From the NCBI GenBank assembly GCA_017959195.1, contig JAGDBE010000009.1, positions 1-10,358 of the forward strand: a stretch of DNA of 10,358 nt, read 5' to 3'. Position 1 is the stretch's first letter; every line of letters begins with the position of its first letter. Source of the stretch: Clostridia bacterium (GTDB taxonomy: Bacteria > Bacillota > Clostridia > Oscillospirales > CAG-382). The notes beneath the pieces were generated by a model. It was not told where the DNA came from. It did not search any database and saw only the letters and a program-made list of their open reading frames with translations. A program made the translations under genes and the position numbers. This document shows positions 7,199 through 10,358 of the stretch, in pieces.

Positions 7199-8812
7199 AT
7201 GACAAAGTACATTTTCGTAACCGGCGGCGTCGTTTCGGGACTCGGAAAAGGAATAACCGCCGCATCGCTCGGAAGACTCTTGAAATCGCGCGGACTTAAA
7301 GTCGCCGCGCAAAAGCTCGACCCCTACATAAACGTCGACCCCGGAACAATGAGCCCCTATCAGCACGGCGAGGTCTACGTTACCGAAGACGGCGCGGAGA
7401 CCGACCTTGACCTCGGCCATTACGAGCGCTTCATCGACGAGGATCTGAACAAGTATTCAAATCTGACGACGGGAAAAGTGTACTGGAACGTGCTGAACAA
7501 GGAGCGCAGAGGCGAGTATCTCGGCTCCACGGTGCAGGTAATCCCGCACATCACGAACGAAATAAAGAATTTTGTATATAACGTCGGAAAACATTCCGAC
7601 GCCGACGTCGTTATAACGGAAATCGGCGGCACGATAGGCGACATTGAGTCTCAGCCGTTCATAGAGGCGGCAAGACAGATTTCACTGGAAGTAGGACGCG
7701 AAAACAGCCTTTTTATCCACGTTACCCTCGTTCCTTATCTTCACGCGTCGGAAGAACACAAGACCAAACCCACCCAGCACTCCGTAAAGGAGCTTCAGGG
7801 AATGGGAATAAACCCGAACATAATCATTCTGCGCTGCGACGAGCCGCTTGACAAGTCGATTTTCGACAAAATATCGCTTTTCTGCAACGTAAAGACCGAC
7901 TGCGTTATCGAAAACATCACGCTGCCGAACCTGTACGAAGCGCCGCTTATGCTTGAAAAATCGAACTTTTCCGCCGTCGTCTGCCGTGAACTTGGATTAA
8001 ATACAAAAGAGCCCGACCTTGACGACTGGAAGGATATGGTATCGAGAATAAAAGCAAGGCCTTACACCGTTCACATCGGGCTTGTCGGCAAATACGTCGG
8101 TCTTCACGACGCATACCTGTCCGTCGCTGAGGCGCTGCGCCACGCGGGATATTACCACAACACGCATATAAAAATTCATTGGATAGATTCTGAGAAAATA
8201 ACGTCGGAAAACGCTTCGGAAATACTTTCGGGACTTGACGGAATTATCGTTCCCGGCGGATTCGGAAGCCGCGGAATCGAAGGTATGATAAACGCCGTAA
8301 AATATGCGCGCGAAAACGGACTTCCGTTCTTCGGAATCTGCCTCGGAATGCAGGTCGCCCTTATAGAATACGCAAGAAACGTCGCGGGAATTTCCGACGC
8401 GAACTCCGGCGAATTCGACGAACAGTGCAAAAACAAGGTCATCGACTTTATGCCCGGACAGAGCGAGGACGTCGACAAGGGAGGCACGCTCAGACTCGGC
8501 GCATACCCCTGCGAAATCGCACCGGGCTCTGCCATGGAGAAATTCTACGGCGCAAAGAGCATTTCCGAACGGCACCGCCACCGCTATGAATTCAACAACG
8601 ATTACAGAGATATTTTGAAGTCCTGCGGACTGACGCTCAGCGGCATATCGCCCGACGGTCTGCTTATAGAAACTGTTGAACTGACCGACCGCCCGTTTTA
8701 CGTCGGCGTACAGTACCATCCCGAATTCAAATCGCGTCCGAACAAGCCGCACCCGCTCTTCAAGGGATTCGTCGGCGCTGCGTTTGAACGCTCGGGAGAG
8801 GGCGCAAAATGA
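7199..8812 (+). CDS. pyrG: CTP synthase (PyrG)
   Basis: Makes CTP from UTP, ATP and glutamine nitrogen. From the ATG at 7199 the protein has 537 residues, close to E. coli PyrG (545), and opens with the classical MTKYIFVTGGVVSGLGKGI, which contains the ATP P-loop. The synthetase domain (about 1-265) also shows KLDPYINVDPGTMSP, HGEVYVTEDGAETDLDLGHY and EIGGTIGDIESQPF, all near-invariant in the family. The C-terminal class I glutaminase has Cys381 in GICLGMQ, and His507 and Glu509 in YHPEF. An in-frame TTG at 7148 is rejected as start: the leader lacks homology to the family and AAGGAG precedes 7199. The gene ends in ATGA, so its stop overlaps the purF start by four bases, implying coupled translation. 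It is probably in the same operon as guaA, though the spacer could hold an internal control point. Confidence 0.97.
   Translation: MTKYIFVTGGVVSGLGKGITAASLGRLLKSRGLKVAAQKLDPYINVDPGTMSPYQHGEVYVTEDGAETDLDLGHYERFIDEDLNKYSNLTTGKVYWNVLNKERRGEYLGSTVQVIPHITNEIKNFVYNVGKHSDADVVITEIGGTIGDIESQPFIEAARQISLEVGRENSLFIHVTLVPYLHASEEHKTKPTQHSVKELQGMGINPNIIILRCDEPLDKSIFDKISLFCNVKTDCVIENITLPNLYEAPLMLEKSNFSAVVCRELGLNTKEPDLDDWKDMVSRIKARPYTVHIGLVGKYVGLHDAYLSVAEALRHAGYYHNTHIKIHWIDSEKITSENASEILSGLDGIIVPGGFGSRGIEGMINAVKYARENGLPFFGICLGMQVALIEYARNVAGISDANSGEFDEQCKNKVIDFMPGQSEDVDKGGTLRLGAYPCEIAPGSAMEKFYGAKSISERHRHRYEFNNDYRDILKSCGLTLSGISPDGLLIETVELTDRPFYVGVQYHPEFKSRPNKPHPLFKGFVGAAFERSGEGAK
8794..8802 (+). promoter_or_regulatory. 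Ribosome binding site for purF inside pyrG
   Basis: The purine-rich GGGAGAGGG in the last codons of pyrG lies six bases before the purF ATG at 8809. Together with the ATGA stop-start overlap it supports the purF start and translational coupling. Confidence 0.75.
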
Positions 8813-10224
8813 GCATACATGAAGAATGCGGCGTTTTCGGAATTGTATCGGAAAAACCCGTAAACGCTGCCGAAATGGCATATTACGGACTGTTTGCCTT
8901 ACAGCACAGGGGGCAGGAAAGCTGCGGAATTGTCGTAAACGACGACGGAGTCTTCGTGTCGCACAAGGATTTAGGACTTGTAAACGACGTTTTCACAAAG
9001 GAAATTCTGTCAAAATTCCCCAAAGGAATCATGACCGTCGCGCACACGAGATACGCGACGACCGGCAACGCTAACCGCAACAACTGCCAGCCTATAGAAG
9101 TCAACCATCAGAAAGGCAAAATGGCGATTGCGCACAACGGAAACCTCTCAAACGCCGCGGTTTTAAGGACCGAGCTTGAACTTTCCGGCGCGATATTTCA
9201 CACTTCAAGCGACACCGAGATTATCGCATACCTTGTAACAAAGGAACGGCTGAAAACGGATTGCATAGAAGACGCGGTGTGCAGCGCCGTAAAAAAACTT
9301 GAGGGCGCGTACTCCCTTATTATAATGTCGGCGCAAAAGCTTATTTGCGTCCGCGACCCCAACGGCTTCAGACCGCTTTGCTACGGCAGAAGGCCGGACG
9401 GCACATACGTCGTTGCGTCCGAAAGCTGCGCGCTCGGCGCTGTCGGTGCGGAATTCATAAGGGACGTCGAGCCGGGAGAAATACTGATTTTCGGCAAGGA
9501 CGGAATAGAATCCCGAAAAGAAAAAAGCGAAGGCCGAAAAAAGAGATGCTGCATTTTTGAATACATCTATTTTGCAAGACCCGATTCTGTAATCGACGGA
9601 ATATCGGTTCACGATTCGAGAATAAGGGCGGGACGCGTGCTTGCGGAAATTCACAAGGTCGACGCAGACATAGTAATCGGCGTGCCCGATTCGGGACTTG
9701 ACGCCGCGCTCGGATACAGCAGGGAATCGGGAATCCCGTACGGAATAGGACTTATAAAGAACAAATACATAGGAAGAACGTTTATTGCGCCCGACAACCG
9801 CAACGATATGGTAAAAATCAAGCTTTCGGCAATAAAATCGGTTGTTGAAAACAAAAGAGTCGTGCTTATCGACGATTCGATAGTCCGCGGTACTACGAGC
9901 GGACGGATAGTGGGGCTTCTTCGCGAGGCGGGCGCAAAGGAAGTTCACATGCGCGTGTCCGCTCCGCCGTTTTTGTTTCCGTGTTATTACGGAACCGATA
10001 TAGATTCCAAAGAAAATCTTATCGCGTGCCACCATACGGTATCCGAAATATCGGAAATGATAGGTGCCGATTCACTTGGCTTCCTGCCGGTGGAAAGACT
10101 TTGCGACCTTACGGGAAGCAACGACATATGTACCGCCTGCTTTGACGGAAATTACCCGACGGAAGTCCCGTTTGATACCCGCAAAGACCGCTTTGAACGC
10201 AGACTTTCGGAAATCGGAAAGTGA
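8809..10224 (+). CDS. purF: Amidophosphoribosyltransferase (PurF), 4Fe-4S type
   Basis: Catalyses the first committed step of purine synthesis: PRPP plus glutamine gives 5-phosphoribosylamine. The 471 residues are normal for the B. subtilis-like class. The start MSIHEE is a short propeptide expected to be cleaved to expose Cys7 of CGVFGI as N-terminal nucleophile of the class II glutaminase. LQHRGQES and HNGNLSNA are glutaminase motifs. The phosphoribosyltransferase domain has the PRPP loop VVLIDDSIVRGTT at 351-363. Cysteines placed like the B. subtilis cluster ligands are seen at 247/248, 392, and 441 and 444 (CTAC), so a 4Fe-4S cluster is likely. In that group the cluster makes the enzyme oxygen-sensitive, and AMP and GMP inhibit it. 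A very basic stretch, SRKEKSEGRKKR, precedes Cys247. It overlaps pyrG by four bases and is followed nine bases later by carA. Confidence 0.97.
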   Translation: MSIHEECGVFGIVSEKPVNAAEMAYYGLFALQHRGQESCGIVVNDDGVFVSHKDLGLVNDVFTKEILSKFPKGIMTVAHTRYATTGNANRNNCQPIEVNHQKGKMAIAHNGNLSNAAVLRTELELSGAIFHTSSDTEIIAYLVTKERLKTDCIEDAVCSAVKKLEGAYSLIIMSAQKLICVRDPNGFRPLCYGRRPDGTYVVASESCALGAVGAEFIRDVEPGEILIFGKDGIESRKEKSEGRKKRCCIFEYIYFARPDSVIDGISVHDSRIRAGRVLAEIHKVDADIVIGVPDSGLDAALGYSRESGIPYGIGLIKNKYIGRTFIAPDNRNDMVKIKLSAIKSVVENKRVVLIDDSIVRGTTSGRIVGLLREAGAKEVHMRVSAPPFLFPCYYGTDIDSKENLIACHHTVSEISEMIGADSLGFLPVERLCDLTGSNDICTACFDGNYPTEVPFDTRKDRFERRLSEIGK

Positions 10225-10233
10225 GAATAAGAA

Positions 10234-10358
10234 ATGATAGAAAAGCCCGATAAAAAAATAATTCTGGAAGACGGACAGGAATTTTACGGATATTCCTTCG
10301 GAGATAACTCCGAAAAAGTGCTCGAAATCGTTTTCAATACCTCCATGGCGGGCTATCA
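10234..10358 (+). CDS. carA: Carbamoyl phosphate synthase small subunit (CarA), 3'-truncated
   Basis: Only the first 41 codons are present before the window ends, and they run open to the edge. The fragment begins MIEKPDKKIILEDGQEFYGY and continues with SFG and then VFNTSMAGYQ. This matches the CarA N-terminus, where the pattern is LEDG-x-F-x-G-x-SFG followed by VFNT-[SG]-M-x-GYQ. CarA hydrolyses glutamine and passes ammonia to CarB for carbamoyl phosphate, the precursor of pyrimidines and arginine. Its catalytic glutaminase domain lies beyond the window. The start at 10234 is nine bases after the purF stop. The ribosome site is weak (purine-rich bases at the end of purF), so the start could be slightly different. 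carB would be expected next. Confidence 0.88.
   Translation, partial: MIEKPDKKIILEDGQEFYGYSFGDNSEKVLEIVFNTSMAGY

Noticed and set aside
7997..8881. A 294-codon open frame on the minus strand
   Set aside because: It is a shadow of pyrG and the start of purF, with no own ribosome site context or recognisable domain.
9205..10035. A 276-codon open frame on the minus strand
   Set aside because: It lies entirely opposite purF, which has all its catalytic and cluster residues. The translated sequence resembles no known family.

Overview
The window carries eight protein genes, all on the + strand and tightly packed: gltD (3' part), glnN, asnB, purC, guaA, pyrG, purF and the first 41 codons of carA. 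No tRNA, rRNA, CRISPR, transposase or phage gene was seen. The only gap above 60 bases is the 102-base guaA-pyrG spacer.

The gene content has a single theme. glnN encodes a type III glutamine synthetase, which makes glutamine. GltD is the electron-donating subunit of glutamate synthase, which turns glutamine and 2-oxoglutarate into glutamate. AsnB, GuaA, PyrG, PurF and CarA are all glutamine amidotransferases: AsnB and PurF are class II with an N-terminal cysteine, and GuaA, PyrG and CarA are class I with a Cys-His-Glu triad. They pass glutamine nitrogen to asparagine, GMP, CTP, phosphoribosylamine and carbamoyl phosphate. PurC (SAICAR synthetase) is the only enzyme here that neither makes nor uses glutamine. 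From 1097 to the right edge the window reads as one glutamine supply-and-spend operon feeding purine, pyrimidine and amino-acid synthesis. The gene spacings are 21, 15, 33, 102, -4 and 9 bases.

The right-hand part, from about 1640 onward, looks like an anaerobic Firmicute of the Clostridia. It has strong Shine-Dalgarno sites, a 4Fe-4S type PurF with a short propeptide, a GSIII enzyme, and codon use favouring GAC/AAC/TAC, ATA and AGA. This assignment is an inference from style only.

The most notable feature is a sharp change of codon style inside glnN, between about 1480 and 1640. To the left (gltD and the first ~130 codons of glnN), Asp is mostly GAT and glnN glycines are mostly GGT. To the right, Asp is mostly GAC and GGT nearly disappears. 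The reading frame and the GSIII protein run through intact. Because whole genes on each side follow the two styles, the likely explanations are a chimeric metagenome contig joined in a conserved gene, or the edge of a large recombined or transferred tract. The gltD-glnN linkage should therefore be treated with caution.

The guaA-pyrG spacer holds a perfect 9-bp hairpin that overlaps the guaA stop, a short AACTATT tandem repeat, and a small hairpin before the pyrG ribosome site. Nothing in the window looks like an undescribed biological system. It is a primary-metabolism operon with one suspicious junction.
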